DNA of 64,000 nt from Entonaema liquescens (GCA_902805475.1 CADCSX010000011.1:491001-555000), one strand, 5' to 3'; counted from the stretch's first letter, positions 1 to 12,260 are shown. A program made the numbers and translations. Notes: generated from the sequence alone by a model not told the origin.

Positions 1-531
1 CCCGAGTCCTTACCTACCGAAGAAATTACGGTAGAGGGTTTACTAAGAGAGCCGTGGAAGAAGAATATGTTCACGCCTGATAACCGACCGGATAAGAATG
101 AGTTCTACTTCCCTGATGTAAAGCAGATGGCTACTCTAACGGGGAGTCAACCTGTTTGGATCGAGCAGACTATGGGTACGTTTAGACATCTTCATGATTG
201 ACGGGCACGGGTGGATCTGTCCGATTATTGGGGATGTTCTCTTAGGGGATGTTCTCTTAGCTAATATTGCTATTATTCTTGCAGAGCCGGGTTTACTCCA
301 GACCCTGGATATGGAATCCAAAGGTATTCCCATTGGTAGACCTGCTGAGGTCAACCTGAGGAATAACCATGCCCAGTATATCTTCACCTGGTATGATTCC
401 TTTACTATTCCTAAACCCTCTTCTCGCGCTCGAACTAATTAACATACCCTAGGTATGGACTCGCAGTAGCGACGTCAATAATGTTCTACATGGTGGTGAA
501 GAAACCCCCACCGATATTTCACGCCGAGTGA
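1..531 (+). CDS. shy1: SURF1/Shy1-like cytochrome c oxidase assembly protein, C-terminal part (cut by window edge)
   Basis: This is the C-terminal part of an inner mitochondrial membrane protein needed for assembly of cytochrome c oxidase around Cox1. Three exons can be read: 1-175, 285-390 and 453-531, separated by GT-AG introns at 176-284 and 391-452. The joined frame is open from base 1 and gives 119 residues before TGA at 529-531. Recognisable family segments are FYFPDV, GIPIGR and EVNLRNNHAQYIFTWY, followed by a C-terminal membrane helix (GLAVATSIMFYMVV) and a short basic tail. The start and the first membrane helix lie outside the window. The family call is from recognised sequence and is strong. 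Confidence 0.9.
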
Positions 532-622
532 GGATGAATAAGGAATGGTCCTAAAACCCCCTTACGAATGGATATATGGTATATCCATTATGTGTATAGT
601 CTTGGGTCGGGAATAGACGGAC

Positions 623-2226
623 TCAAGTGACTTCCTCTTCTTCTTCGACATCCCCTTGTCGGGCTTGTCGTTTCCGGGGGGCTTTCGTCGGTGCTGGGAC
701 TGACATACGCATCTCTTGTAAGAGTTCCCTGGGCAGATATCGCTGCGCCAAGGAGAAGGGTGTAGTAGAGGCACTGGTCTGCCGTTGTCTGCAACGAAAG
801 GTTAGTAAAGTTGTACGACTAGGAATAAACATATACCCTAGGATGAATGTAAAACAACGTACCTTCGCATGAGCATCATCATGTCACTCTCGTCGATTGT
901 CTTGCGACCCGCGTGTCTCGCATAGGCTGATAAATCGTCTCCCAGCTGTTCGAAATACCAATCCGTCGCTTGCATAATGGCATCTACTGTATCCGAACTT
1001 AATTTCGCCTTGCTAACTCCTGCTGTCTTGGCTAGTGTTGTCGCTAGTCGCTTTACAACACCCACAGGAAGAGAGGGGTATTCGATACCGTGTCGCGATA
1101 TCTTTTTGCCAGGTTTCCTTTTTCCAATGCTTCTTTGCGCTGTGTGGTTAGCAACTTGGGATATGATTGTGTCCTGTAAGACCTCTGTGATATCGACATC
1201 GTCGACATCATCGACGTCATCTAGTCCAGGCGCTTCCATCAAGTCCCCTAGACCATTATCCTCACCATCGTCATCATAGTGGTCGAAGCCGGGTGGGTCG
1301 CTACTCTCATTGCCCTCAGCCGTCGTCGGGTCCCGAGTAGGTGATTCTACCGGGGCCATGACGAAGGTACTCTCATTCCCGAGATCGGGAATCTCGATAG
1401 GACCGAAATCATCTTGGCCTCCCATGGTTTGACGTCTTGCCTCCTCATCCATGCTGAATTATGTTAGCGCTTAATCACGCATACCCAAAAAAACAATATA
1501 ACAATACCGTTCGAATATAGCGTCTTCGTCTAACCCGACACCTCCAGTGTCATCGTCTAACGCTGGCGGCGGGAAGAAACCCGAGTCGATGCCGATATCG
1601 TTATCGTCAGCATCATCTCCTATTTCCGGCCCGACAAAGTCGCTCATCCTCGCGCTGCCCAAACTACTCCTATCCAAACGACCTAACGGCGCTTCAGTCC
1701 ATGCTCGGCGAGGCAACTCGATCGACTGCACGGTATAATTCTCGTCATCCAGTATACTAGACCGGGGAGGTTTCAGTTCGCTATCGTCATCGTCGTCGCG
1801 GTCTAAGGGCAACGAAAACGGGGACGCTCAATAGGAAAGTCATCGTCATCATCGCCCTCCTCGAGAAGAGTCTGCAACGTCGTTTCATTGCCCTGGGGGT
1901 GACGAAGAAGACGAGGAGACTGCCGTCGATGTAGGTGCGAGGACCCGACTAAGGTTTCGCAGGAGATCTCGTGGTGTTTCGCGCTCGCGCTCGCGTGCAA
2001 CACTGCGCCGTCGTCCCACTCGCCCAGGTGTGAATAGGGCTGCTCTTCGCTGATCTATAGCCCGGATAGCAGCACGGGCGTGCGGCGTGTTGGGGTTTCG
2101 GCGGCCCGAAGCGGATAGACGGAGGGAAGAGGGTTCGGCACTAATAGCGCGGCGGTTCGGAGTCGCAAGTGCTCGTGGCGTGCTAATAGCTGCCAGACGG
2201 TTCTTATTTGGAGTTGGGCCCGCCAT
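623..2226 (-). CDS. CENP-T, inner kinetochore histone-fold protein
   Basis: CENP-T is a constitutive centromere protein that pairs with CENP-W through a C-terminal histone fold and links centromeric chromatin to Ndc80/Mis12. Exons (minus strand): 2226-1508, 1453-863 and 788-623, giving about 491 residues. The N-terminus is basic (TPHARAAIRAIDQRRAALF, then RETPRDLLRNLSR), the middle is strongly acidic (DDVDDVDDVD), and the C-terminus holds the histone fold (YPSLPVGVVKRLATTLAK to DESDMMMLMRR) and the family tail FSLAQRYLPRELLQE. The ATG at 2226 has A at -3 and G at +4; longer reading needs TTG. The genomic frame is broken twice: the frame shifts near the G run 1905-1909 and shifts back near the A run 1815-1818. 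The 30-codon segment between them is conserved in sense (TLQTLLEEGDDDDDFPIERP), so I read these as two sequence errors. Net length stays a multiple of three. Confidence 0.88.
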
Positions 2227-5200
2227 ATTGAATATACCGATGTCGCTGTCGCCGTCGCCGTCTTTCTTATAGCTGTGTAACTTGTCGAATACCAACGACA
2301 AGCTGAAGTTTTGCTGTATAGCTCATGACAACTCGGTCCAATTTCCCGCTCTTAGCCCAATTCTGATAAATTAATCGGCCATCAGAGATCTCGTAACAAC
2401 TACTCCAACATGTAGAAGTTGTTTAGCGAAATGACGTGTGAGTGGTGATTACTAGACGCGGTTAGGAGCTTAGACGCGTCGTTGTTCGGCGATACAATCC
2501 AATTGTAACTTGATTGTAAAGTTCGAAAGGACAGGGTGGGCACGTGGGGTTTCTCGCACTGCGTGGGGCTTTAATGCGCTAGGTGGCGTTAGAGTTCAGA
2601 GGGGTTCTAGCGCTATTAGAAAATCCTTGTCGATTTTCATACGCTTCCCCTTGCCTGTCTAAACTGCCTTGACGGCTCTGAGTGCCCTGACCCTGCGCGC
2701 CGAAACCGTCTAAAGCAAGCTTTTTCTTAACAACCAGAACATCTAGGACAGCGCAGAAGTCCTGAGGCTAGCCGAACAAGAATTTTCTGAAACGTCTTCG
2801 ACTTATGTGTCTGAGCTCTCAGATCTCACCAATCCTTAGTTTCTTTGGTTCTCCTAACCCTTTCGGCAAGGCTATCAAAGATGACGCCATGCTCTTACGA
2901 ATATCGATGTTGGTGGAGTCACGGGCGCTTACTTCTTTTTATTCGTTTGGAACATACGCAGTATCATAGGATGGATGGACTGAAGTTGGAATAGACATTC
3001 CGTTTACTCGGTGAACCGTGTTTTACCGATATCCTACGCCGCAATCTGCATGTTGGTAGGTTGATCACTAGGACACCCTAGCCATTAGGAGATCGTGATC
3101 GTGGGGATAAGTCTAGCTCTTGGAGCAAACAGTCGAATATTATTGTTATTATTATTATTATTATTATTTTGCCTAATTTTCAGCCATTTAAACAGGTAGG
3201 GATACGGTGTGTCGATATAAGACGACTTTTGACAACACCTCAAACCCAAGCTCCCAGAGCTTTACTGAGTATGAGTTAACCGATTGGCCATGAATCGTGA
3301 GCTGCTGTTTGTAGAAGGTTAGCAACTGGATGGGAGAAGTTCCGTGAAGTTGGAATAAATTGAAGATTATGGTCTTCTCTGATCAATCAACTGCCTAGTA
3401 CCAGCTTGGATTTGCCACAGACCCTCAGTAGTCGACGAATCACCCAAATGCATTGATTCTAGCTCGATGCAAGAATGTTCCGGGGTCGAACCCCTGACAG
3501 CCTCGACAAACGATAAGTTGTCGAATGATCCTGAGGAGTTGATACTGTTACAAGGAATGCTTCAAGTGACGCCTCGGCTTATTCATATGGATATCGTGTT
3601 GGCTTTTCTCGAGCAGGAAGACCACTCTTGGTTGTGACTTAGCTCCGAGCGTGAGTTTGCATTAGATTTAGATTGTTGCCCATTATATGCAACTCGATCT
3701 GCCCACTTGGATATTGACCTGCATATACACATGCACATGCAAAGCGGGTAGTTGAACGGCAGTCAGATAGTTCGTGAAGATCGATCTAGACAAATAGGCC
3801 TATAAACCAGGTGAGCTTACATCACTAAATAAACCATATATAGATGAATTTATAAATAACTAAATCAAAATACTCAAAGCTGACCGGGAACGACGGAGTT
3901 ACACCTTTGTTTCTTTAATATTTTGCTTACTTCCTTTTCTTATTTTATACATGTACTAAATCCAGCCACTTGTGTTTCTGTAGTCGATAGGTAATAAGCC
4001 GACTAATAATGAACATGGCTTCAATAGGTACCTATGTGCATCGGCTTGTAGCGGATTGAAGAATTTAACATAGGTCCAGCTGTACGGTTTGACTGGTTTA
4101 AGCTTCAAGAAAGAGCAACAGGAGGAACATCCAATTGATTCAATATCGAACCAATGAAGACGCTTAGACCGTTTGAGCTTTCCAATACCCCTTGCCTTAG
4201 TATACCTTAACCAGGTAAGTGTGTCCGGGTTGGTACCTGGACTACGTACCTAGAAGGTACATTCAATACATGTAAACAGGGCAGCTTCCCCTCCACCTTC
4301 AACTTTTTCCGACTGGGCTAATAAGTTCCGAATTATAGGGGCTCAAATTGGATTGCGACGCCGTTTCTTTCAATGTTCTTCAAATCACATCTCACATTTG
4401 GTTTTCAATATCGAATGATAACTCGACTTTCACTTTATCTTTTGCTCTGATTCGGTACGTTCCGCTGATTGTAACCTCTTCAACGGCGAAGAAGAAGAAA
4501 AAAACAAGAAGGGCAATAGCCAACCTCTTATTATTACAGGTAGTCAATATTTCTTCCTTTGTTCCTTTTGGACACCCGACACCCCCCCAAGAAACCCCCA
4601 ACCGCCGCCATTATCGTCTCATTCTGCCCCATTCATTAGTTGTAACATTACCGCATTACCACATTAACCCTTCGTCTCCATCCGCCAGTCTTACACCGTC
4701 TAACTGTCCTCTTCTTTTTTCCATCTTTGCCCCCTTTCCAACAAAAAAAATTTATTAAGTGGCAAGCGCTTTTGGGAATAACTCCCAAGAATAAGAAGGA
4801 ACAATTACTTCTAATCCATCGCCGCCACACCTCTTTTTCACATTTATCCAATTCTATCCCCAGGATATTCGCCGCCACCACCACCACCAACCGAGAGAGA
4901 ACCCCAAGCACCAAAAAAAAGTTGCCAATCAAGGTGAGCGGTTGTCCACATTTCCCCCCCTAGCACATATACCTAGTGTACCCAGTCGATACCTAGTGCA
5001 TACCTAGCACATTTTAAGCTACAGCATCCCTATCGGGGCACCCTATCGCAGCTTACCTACCCTATCAGGACTTCACAACCAGCTATCGTTCCAGCCTACG
5101 AACCGTGCTTGGAAAGTACAGTACGGGTCCAGTCCTACAATACTGGGAACGTACTAGGTAGCGCCGTTGCTCCATAACTGCCAATACTTTGCCCATTACA

Positions 5201-5514
5201 AGCCATACAGCCATACTGCCGTACTGCCGTACTGCCAGCTTGCCCACCACCTCCTGCGATCTGCGGCACCACACCCTTTCGACCCTGTGCCCTGTGTCAA
5301 AACATTTCTAACCCTTATGCAACGCAGCTCCCTTCTACACTTCTTCTACTCCTACATAGTTGTCGCCGGCAGGTCCTTCCAGAATAATTATCCATATTAT
5401 AATCAATTTGTCTTTCATCAAATACTAACGCCGATTATTTCTTTAGCTCGTCGACTACCAAACACTTGATCCCCCAACTGGTTAATCAATTCTAACTTAC
5501 CGAAATCGCCAATC
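2227..5514. other. Gene-free stretch; racA leader in its right part
   Basis: No conserved coding sequence is visible on either strand; the short open frames lack codon bias and family motifs. The left part is the CENP-T promoter. From about 4.3 kb the DNA becomes pyrimidine-rich with long C/T tracts, as in leaders of highly expressed fungal genes. A possible 5' UTR intron of racA could run from the donor GTGAGC at 4934 to the acceptor TTTCTTTAG ending near 5444; this is inference only. Confidence 0.5.
3137..3168. repeat. (ATT)n microsatellite
   Basis: About ten ATT/TTA trinucleotide units with one interruption (TTG), in non-coding DNA. Confidence 0.9.
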
Positions 5515-6455
5515 ATGGCTGCTCCTGGTGTTCAATCGTTGAAGGTATGTCGGCGATGTCGCTCCAAGTGAATACCGCATCATAAATAATATATACTAAT
5601 GCGAGATCGCCCTGCAGTGCGTCGTTACGGGTGACGGTGCCGTCGGAAAGGTCCGTTTCTTTCAACCTTATCCAAGGTCAACCGAATCTAGCTCTGTTCC
5701 AAATCTAACGTCGATGTCAGACATGTCTTCTCATCTCATATACAACGAATGCATTCCCTGGTGAATACATACCCACGGTGTTAGTGAACTCGGTCTTTGT
5801 GTGTCCCGTTGACAATTGCGTACTGACATTAAATATCCAGCTTCGACAACTACTCGGCGAGTGTGATGGTCGATGGCAAGCCTATCAGCTTGGGACTATG
5901 GGATACTGCTGGTCAGGAAGATTACGATAGATTGCGACCGCTCTCCTATCCCCAAACCGATGTATTCTTAATCTGCTTCTCCATCGTGAGCCCGCCTTCG
6001 TTCGACAACGTAAAGGCCAAGGTATGTGAATAATGGAGAAGAACTTGATCAGTTCAGACAATCACTTTAAGACAATCAGCTAATTTGAGTCCAGTGGTAC
6101 CCCGAAATCGACCACCACGCGCCGAACATCCCTATCATTCTAGTTGGGACCAAGTTGGATCTTCGAGAAGACCCCGCCACCCTCGAAAGCCTCCGAGCCA
6201 AGAGGATGGAGCCCGTGTCGTACGATCAAGCCCTGGTCTGCGCAAAGGAGATCCGTGCCCACAAGTACCTTGAATGTTCGGCCCTCACTCAGCGAAACTT
6301 GAAGAGCGTATTCGACGAGGCTATTCGGTATGTTAAATTATGATGGCTTCCCCATTGCTAAGCCACATATTAATCTTGTCTACAGAGCTGTCCTGAACCC
6401 CCGGCCCATTCCTCAGAAAGGTGGAGGGAAGAAGAGCAAGTGCACGATTCTATAA
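5515..6455 (+). CDS. racA: Rac-type Rho-family small GTPase
   Basis: This is a membrane-attached molecular switch controlling actin organisation, polarity, hyphal branching and NADPH oxidase in filamentous fungi. Six exons: 5515-5544, 5618-5650, 5721-5779, 5841-6021, 6095-6327 and 6386-6455, total 201 residues with perfect phasing. Visible motifs are the P-loop GDGAVGKT (about residues 15-22), switch I (PTVFDNYSA), switch II (WDTAGQEDYDRLRPLSYPQTD), the guanine-specificity motif TKLD, the Rho insert region, and a basic C-terminus KGGGKKSK ending in the prenylation box CTIL. The Leu at the last position predicts geranylgeranylation. Rac rather than Cdc42 is indicated by the N-terminus (AAPGVQSLKCVVTGDGAVGK) and the tail. 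It is convergent with the RRM gene downstream. The pyrimidine-rich upstream DNA is probably leader. Confidence 0.95.
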
Positions 6456-7152
6456 GCGGCACATATTAGCATATATCATTGCTTTATGAAGTTTTGAAAT
6501 TTGGTCGAGCAAGCCAGAAAGTTTTTCGAACCGATGAAGGCGTTTTGGTGGACATATAGGAAAGACTACCATCCTCCATGAGGAACTGACGTATTCAGGC
6601 ATCTTCGAGTTGGCCGACTACCCATATTTCGCGTCCCCTCATTTTGAAATCTACATACCCAGACGTTTTTGGTGGCCGTTTTGTTGCAGGCCACGTATTC
6701 GACCAGAAGAGAATTAAGGGGGGGAAGGATCAGGTTGCAAAGTCGAAAGCCGTTAGGGAGGAATCGGGAGCATACGTGAGCCTGCGAATACCATATTTTT
6801 AAAGAGTTCTGGCACGCTGCCATCTGGTTTACTCCTCATAATCTTGGCCTCGGTCGAGGTTGGACATACGGGTAACCGGGTAAATAATTTCTGCATGGAA
6901 ATCGCCCATCGAACTAGACGGCAGCAAGAGTCACAGTTTTTACCCCCAATAGCATATTCACCTCGCCTTTTCACAATTCTGTAGATAGCATATTTGCGAG
7001 AAGAATTCAAGTTCCACGGCATGTCCCCCCAAAACTGGATGTTATTTTTTTATTTCCCTATACGTGAACGTCTAATGCAACTTCGTAGGACATGTGATAA
7101 AAGTGAAATAACTAAATAAGGTACATAGACAGGAATACTACTGTCCAGGGTA
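6456..7152. other. Convergent 3' intergenic region
   Basis: This lies between the 3' ends of racA (+) and the RRM gene (-). No conserved reading frame is seen; it should hold both 3' UTRs. Confidence 0.5.
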
Positions 7153-8132
7153 TCACGACCCGGCTCCAGGGACCCTCCCACGACGGCTCGGGTGGATAGC
7201 ATCTTCCACGCCGCTAGATTTCTCGCCCCCATTCTGCCCCTTCTCCTTTTCCTTCTCAGCTTTAACCTTAGCCTCCTCCTGCGCCCTCCGCGCACGCTCC
7301 TCATTCAGCTTCTCATTCTTAGCGCGGATCTTCTCCTTGCGATGGGAAGTATTCCCTCCACCACCAGCCGTCAGCTCGACATTAATACGGCGCTCCTCAG
7401 TCCTGCCGGGCTTGCCCGGGACGGGGCAAGTAAAGGTGGTGTGGTGCATTGTTTTTAAGCACGACTTCATGTGGTCGTACCGCTCGAACTCGATAAAGGC
7501 TATTCCTCGGGACTTCTTGGTGCGCGGGTCGTGGAGTAGACGCACCGACGTCGGGTGCACGGCGGAGAAGTGCGTGGTTATTTGCGCGGGGGTCGCGGCG
7601 TAGGGCAGGTTGCCGACGAAGACTATGAAGCGGACTTTTTTGCTGCTGGGTTGGGGGTCTTCCGCGGTGGTTTCGGTGGGCTCAGCGGCGGCTGTGGGTT
7701 CTTCAGTAGTGGTGGTGGTGGTGGTGGTGGTGATAGCTTTGGTTTCGGATTTGTCCTTGTTTTTGGACTTGGATTTCTTGTCTTTTTGTCCTTCTTGCTC
7801 TTCTTGGAAATTTCTTTGGTCTCTCCTTCGGCTTTAGATTCTACTGGAGGTTGGGGGGTATCATCATCATTCATGGGAACATCTTCAGGCGAGTCGTTGG
7901 CTTCAGGCTCTGCGACGATATCTTCGTCTTCGGCAGAGGGAATGTGCTTGCGCTCGTTGTCTTTCTTGGATGAGGACTTCTTGCTTTTCTTCTCCTTTTT
8001 GCTCTTCTTTGCTTTCTTATCTACCGCGGAGTCTGCGTCGCTTAGGCGTCTTCGCTTCTTGCCTGAATTGTCACTGCTCACGGCGACACTGGTCGTGGGG
8101 TCATCTTCCGACTTGCGCTTCTTGGAGGACAT
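7153..8132 (-). CDS. Nop6-like nucleolar RRM protein (frame interrupted once)
   Basis: The likely role is RNA binding in small-subunit pre-ribosome assembly in the nucleolus, by similarity to the yeast Nop6 RRM family. The first half is a Lys/Ser/Glu-rich low-complexity region with several basic nuclear/nucleolar signals (GKKRRR, KKAKKSKKEKKSKK). The second half is a single RRM with RNP2-like FVGNLPY and RNP1-like SRGIAFIEF, then a basic Glu/Lys/Arg-rich helix (HRKEKIRAKNEKLNEERARR). The frame starting at ATG 8132 meets TAG just as the RRM begins. The RRM frame is one base out and is open upstream through the low-complexity part. One missing A in the run at 7783-7787 joins them into about 326 residues. 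Both frames are open over roughly 150 bases, so the exact site is uncertain. No good intron explains the shift. Confidence 0.8.
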
Positions 8133-9607
8133 CTTGTCTTTAGTTCCGTTCGTAGCAGGAAACTTGATAAATGGATTAAAAGAGATCTAAAAGGGGCGTT
8201 TGGTAGAGGAGAATGTTACAAGAATAACTCAAATAGTCAAGGTATTTTTGAATTGTTGAGAACGGTAGACAGCTCTCGGGTACAACACAAATTCACAAGC
8301 GCGATACAGTTCAGACAGAAAATTTTAGTGGAGCCTGCAGCTAGCTCAATCTGTGGAGTTCCATTAGTGTTGACCCAGTACGTGGATACTTGTATTACTC
8401 TTAATAGATTACCTTGGTAAATGCATTGACTTATTTCTCTAATGCTTTTTCCGGATAATATCCCATTAGCCGGATGGTACCTTTGTTCCTTTGTGGAAGA
8501 CATCCCCTGACATCTTACTCCCATGTCTCGGATCCATCCGAGCATCCTTTTATAAATATCTTGCCCAGGTGATCAAGTGAGATAGGTAGCTACTTAAGAG
8601 CACTTTATACTTGAAACATGACAAACGCATTGCCTAACTAGGCGGCTTAAAGGCTATCTTTGCTTAACACGCGATCAAACTCGTAAGTCTTAGTCTCTTC
8701 ATCCGTATAATATCCAAAGGAATCCAACCCCAATCCTATACTCAGCCACTGTGAGTCCAGTCAACTTGTTATCCAAGTTCCCAATTCAAGTATTAGATGA
8801 GTTGTGGTACATGATGGTCGAGGTAATATCTTATGCCAGGGTGAGATGTTCTACTAGTTGTTCGAATTTTATAACCTGATCATCTTTCCGTCCTTATTTA
8901 AGCCGTCGCATATGAGTCAACCCTCATGCCAATCAATATATTAGATTTTACTGTATTACCAACCATCGAAACGCTCAGGAGACTTAAAAAATACCGTTTC
9001 GTAATATGAATAAATATTCTTCTTAGTTATCCGAGCGCAGAAGGATAATCGGTAAATCATAGCCTGAACATATTACTTAGTTTGAATCTACCAATGAAAA
9101 CATCTGATTCTCACTTTACCAAGAAACAATAACTAACCTACCTACCTAAAACCAAATTCAACAGCAAACTAGAAAAGCTTGTCTAAGTCGAAGATAATAG
9201 ATCAACCAGGAGATCTTTATAAACTAAACCGATGGTAGACCATTGAACGGATATGAGGCTTGAGTCTTTACCATCCTACCTCCTTACGATGAAGCATACA
9301 AGATAGGGCTGCATAGGGCATGTAATCCGCGGAAAATTCAACAATGATTAAGGTGAATTCCCTGGAACGAGGATAATAGTAGTATCTTTAGCCTCGAGGT
9401 ATATCCTTGAGTTTTATTACGGGTAGACTTAATCACTCTTACAATTAGACCATGACAAAAGTTAAAGTCCAGTCCAATATAGATCTAGGAACATGCGACT
9501 ATAAAATCTTGAAGACTTTGTCTGAGACTATTCGACCCCAGCATTTTTATTGGTAGCCATCATATGCACTACTAATGCATGGTTAAGTGTCAGCGCTTAG
9601 TGCGGCT
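8133..9607. other. Gene-free AT-leaning stretch
   Basis: No supported gene on either strand. The left end is the promoter of the RRM gene. The rest is somewhat AT-rich with no long frame and no recognisable repeat or transposon remnant. Confidence 0.4.
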
Positions 9608-9614
9608 AAAAAAA
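9608..9614 (-). terminator. RNA polymerase III terminator of tRNA-Arg
   Basis: A run of seven T on the minus strand starts immediately after the discriminator base of the tRNA. Confidence 0.85.
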
Positions 9615-9700
9615 CGACCACCGTGGGACTCGAACCCACAATCTTCACCATATTCCATTCAATACCGGAAAGTGACGCGATACCATTTCGCCAGACGGCC
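9615..9700 (-). tRNA. tRNA-Arg (anticodon CCG) with 14-nt intron
   Basis: The 86-nt sequence folds into a full cloverleaf: 7-bp acceptor stem (GGCCGTC with GGTGGTC, including G-U pairs), 4-bp D stem, anticodon stem TCACT/GGTGA, 5-base variable loop, and T stem GTGGG/CCCAC with loop TTCGAGT. The anticodon loop reads TT-CCG-G, so the tRNA decodes CGG. A 14-nt intron at 9651-9664 sits at the canonical position after base 37. Internal promoter boxes are present (A box TGGCGAAATGG, B box GGTTCGAGTCC), as is a T7 terminator. Discriminator is G; CCA is not encoded, as expected for a nuclear tRNA. Confidence 0.95.
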
Positions 9701-10986
9701 TATTTATTGCGCACAGGTGTCAATACCGCTTGGCGCGTCTAATTTAGTTCAAGTAGTATTGTAAGAAAATACTAGCGGCCAGTCATAAGACCTACATATA
9801 ATATATATATTGTTTGTTCGCTAGGCTGCAAATCTGGTAAACGACACTCCTAAAATGTTCGCAAATAATAATCGAGATAGAAACGAAATACTCATTCTAA
9901 TCTGCCTCGTACCGCATGGGATTTTTATTTGTGAATTTTTCGAGTTTCAGCCTATCCCATTAGTCATTTCGCGGGTTGATCGTGATGTATTCAAGCTGGC
10001 CGCCCCTTTCAAATTGAACCATACACTGGATCTGACAATGATATTGGACTCTGGGTAATATGAATAAACTTGTTTAATATTTCTCGACGTACAAAGACGA
10101 TTTCGAACTACCTAACGAAGGTACACTTGGCTCCAACAAAGATACAGTGCTTTTATGAAAAAGGGAAATATTACCTATCGAAATATTTGTATGGCCTAAA
10201 CTTTGGGCTTTATGTTACCGGCCATAAACCTGGGGACCAGATATATAAGGCCAGAATGAGTGTGCTGGTGTCGGGCCTTGTTGGAGGGAAAGGGGGCAAG
10301 TTGCTGATTACCGGTTACGAAAACGGGAGTAGCATGTTCGAAATGTTTCTATGATTTGGGTAAATAGAACATAGAATCTCATGGGACGGAAATTGAATTT
10401 AATAGAAGAATACAAAAAGATCCATCGAGTTCTATTTTCATTCATAGGCGCTAATAAATATATGTAGGTATTTCGGGGGTATACTTTGGCAAGAAGCTAC
10501 ACTTGTTTGCGTACAAGAGCAGTCGCGAATCAACCTAAGCGGGTTTATGATTCTACTTTCCTAATTGGCACCGTTCTAGAGCTTAGCTTCTTGCTTCAGG
10601 TACTCGAGGGTTCTTATGTCTGTAAGTCTGGTAAAGGAAAGACGCACTTTCCCTAGCCATTGAATCGGAAAACTTATCACTTAGGCGGCAATCTTGTGCG
10701 CGTCTCCCGTCTCTCTCTTTTTTCCTCTCATACCATAACACATATTCGGATCCTTCAATAAGTCTCTCTTTTTTTTGGATTGCCAAATATCTACATTCGT
10801 TTCTTCGGATTGATCTTCTTGGTGATCATCCTTACAGTCTTCAGTCATTCGCTTTGTAGGATTTATGGAATCTAGAAAAGCAGAAAACAAAACACGCAGA
10901 AAAAAAGAAGCGCATAATAACACGACAATAACTCATTCAAACTCTTCGAAATCTTTTTATTTCGATTACTCCAGTGATAGGGCCCG
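9701..10986. other. Gene-free stretch upstream of the CFEM gene
   Basis: Two neighbouring short frames (about 9855-10058 and 10070-10354, +) show no motif or codon bias that supports a gene. The right end should hold the CFEM gene promoter. Confidence 0.4.
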
Positions 10987-11803
10987 ATGACTTTAATCAA
11001 GTTCGTTCTTGCACGGGTTCTCTTTGCGAATCTGTTGCAACTTGCTGTCGCGGTTAGCAATGGCACGGTTTCTGGATCATCAGCCGGGCCACCTAGTAAG
11101 GCCTCCTTTAGCACTCGTGATAGTTTGTCACCACATAGGCTGAACATAACTCCAGGCTGTGCCTCCCGTTGTATGGTTGATAGCATGTTTGTGACGCAAT
11201 GTCTCGATACAAGGTGTCTCTGCAACCAAAAGGACTACCAGAAGGTCTGTTCCCTCTCCATTCCAATAACCCTTGACCATGGCACTAATTCCCCTCTCTG
11301 TAAAGTCTCTTTTTCAGTGCCTTTATTCCCAATGCGACTCGAATCACTATGGTCCAGCTCTTAGCCACTCGATCTCGCTTTGTATGAGCTTTGGTGCTGA
11401 GATCTACATGGTTGCTCCCGGTATGGTCGGCGACGAGCTTCTGCGATCTCGCGAAGAAGACTACCTAGCCGGCCGAGAAGTCAAAGCAATCCCAGGTCTC
11501 CAACTAAGACAGGAGAGCATTGCCGGCTTTGGAACGACTATGACCGTTACTACCACCGTCACTGACTTCATAACAGTGTCCTACTCGGCCATCACTTACA
11601 CCTCGAACCCGTTAACCCCTAGCCCATTCCTGGAAACGACACAAGCAGCGGCAGTAACAACTACCTCGTCCAGCCGGCCTTGGGTAATCCCTGTATCGGA
11701 AGGAACCGAAGGAGCTCGGTCAAGACCGTCTTTCTTCGGACTGGTATTGTGGATTACGTTTGTTATCATGCTCGATTACTGGATGGACATGAGCAGCCGC
11801 TAA
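10987..11803 (+). CDS. Small secreted or membrane-anchored CFEM-domain protein
   Basis: CFEM proteins are fungal cell-surface or secreted proteins; known members bind heme, act in adhesion or behave as effectors. Two exons, 10987-11244 and 11306-11803, give 251 residues. There is an N-terminal hydrophobic signal (about residues 1-23), then a complete CFEM domain with eight cysteines at residues 58, 62, 72, 77, 79, 91, 96 and 112. A Thr/Ser-rich stalk (VTTTVTDFITVSYS) follows, and a hydrophobic C-terminal segment (FFGLVLWITFVIMLDYW) could be a membrane helix or a GPI signal. It is too short and has too few helices to be a Pth11-type receptor. The intron acceptor could instead be TTTTTCAG ending at 11317, which keeps frame and removes four residues (SLFQ). 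Confidence 0.82.
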
Positions 11804-12260
11804 AGCTAGATGAGTATATCCCCATTGTCGATTTTATTTACGACGTGGATATCGAAGTTTGCTATTAGAAGAGGGCGACAAATGTTGATAGGGCGGGGAT
11901 TATCGCCCATGTAAAGTTAGCCATTCTGGTAATTGTCTATACAATTAAATATCACGCTCCCATCCATATGACTCTTGACTCTGTAGGTGAAATGGGAGGT
12001 AGTTAGCATCCTACCTGCTAAACACTGATATCTTTGCAGTTCACGTAGTGATTAGGTATAATGCGATCGGTCTTTGATATGGACCCTTATAGGGGAATCC
12101 GCCGTGCGATGGGTTGGTCTATATGCAATCACTAACTAACGAAAGACTCATCGATTTGCGGGGTATCATATGTTGACTTCCTTCCTCCACTCTCATGAGA
12201 CTACAGGTAACAACTCTGAATATCTCTGGCAACCCAGACTAACTAGCTAACCGCCCATAC
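11804..12260. other. Convergent 3' intergenic region
   Basis: It separates the stop codons of the CFEM gene (+) and cms1 (-). No coding signal is seen. Confidence 0.5.

Noticed and set aside
2227..2301. N-terminal extension of CENP-T
   Set aside because: It would need a TTG start; the ATG at 2226 has a strong initiation context.
3478..3505. B-box-like word GGGGTTCGACCCC on the minus strand
   Set aside because: It looks like a tRNA T arm, but no acceptor stem, D arm or A box can be placed at the right distance.
4348..4963. Open frames in the C/T-rich DNA upstream of racA
   Set aside because: Low-complexity translation from pyrimidine tracts; better explained as leader DNA.
7675..7740. Proline-rich repeat (PPPPPPP) in the start frame of the RRM gene
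   Set aside because: It is a product of the shifted frame; the RRM frame reads the same repeat as Thr codons and continues into the domain.
9855..10354. Two adjacent plus-strand frames (67 and 94 codons)
   Set aside because: No recognisable family, weak codon pattern, and no splice sites that join them convincingly.
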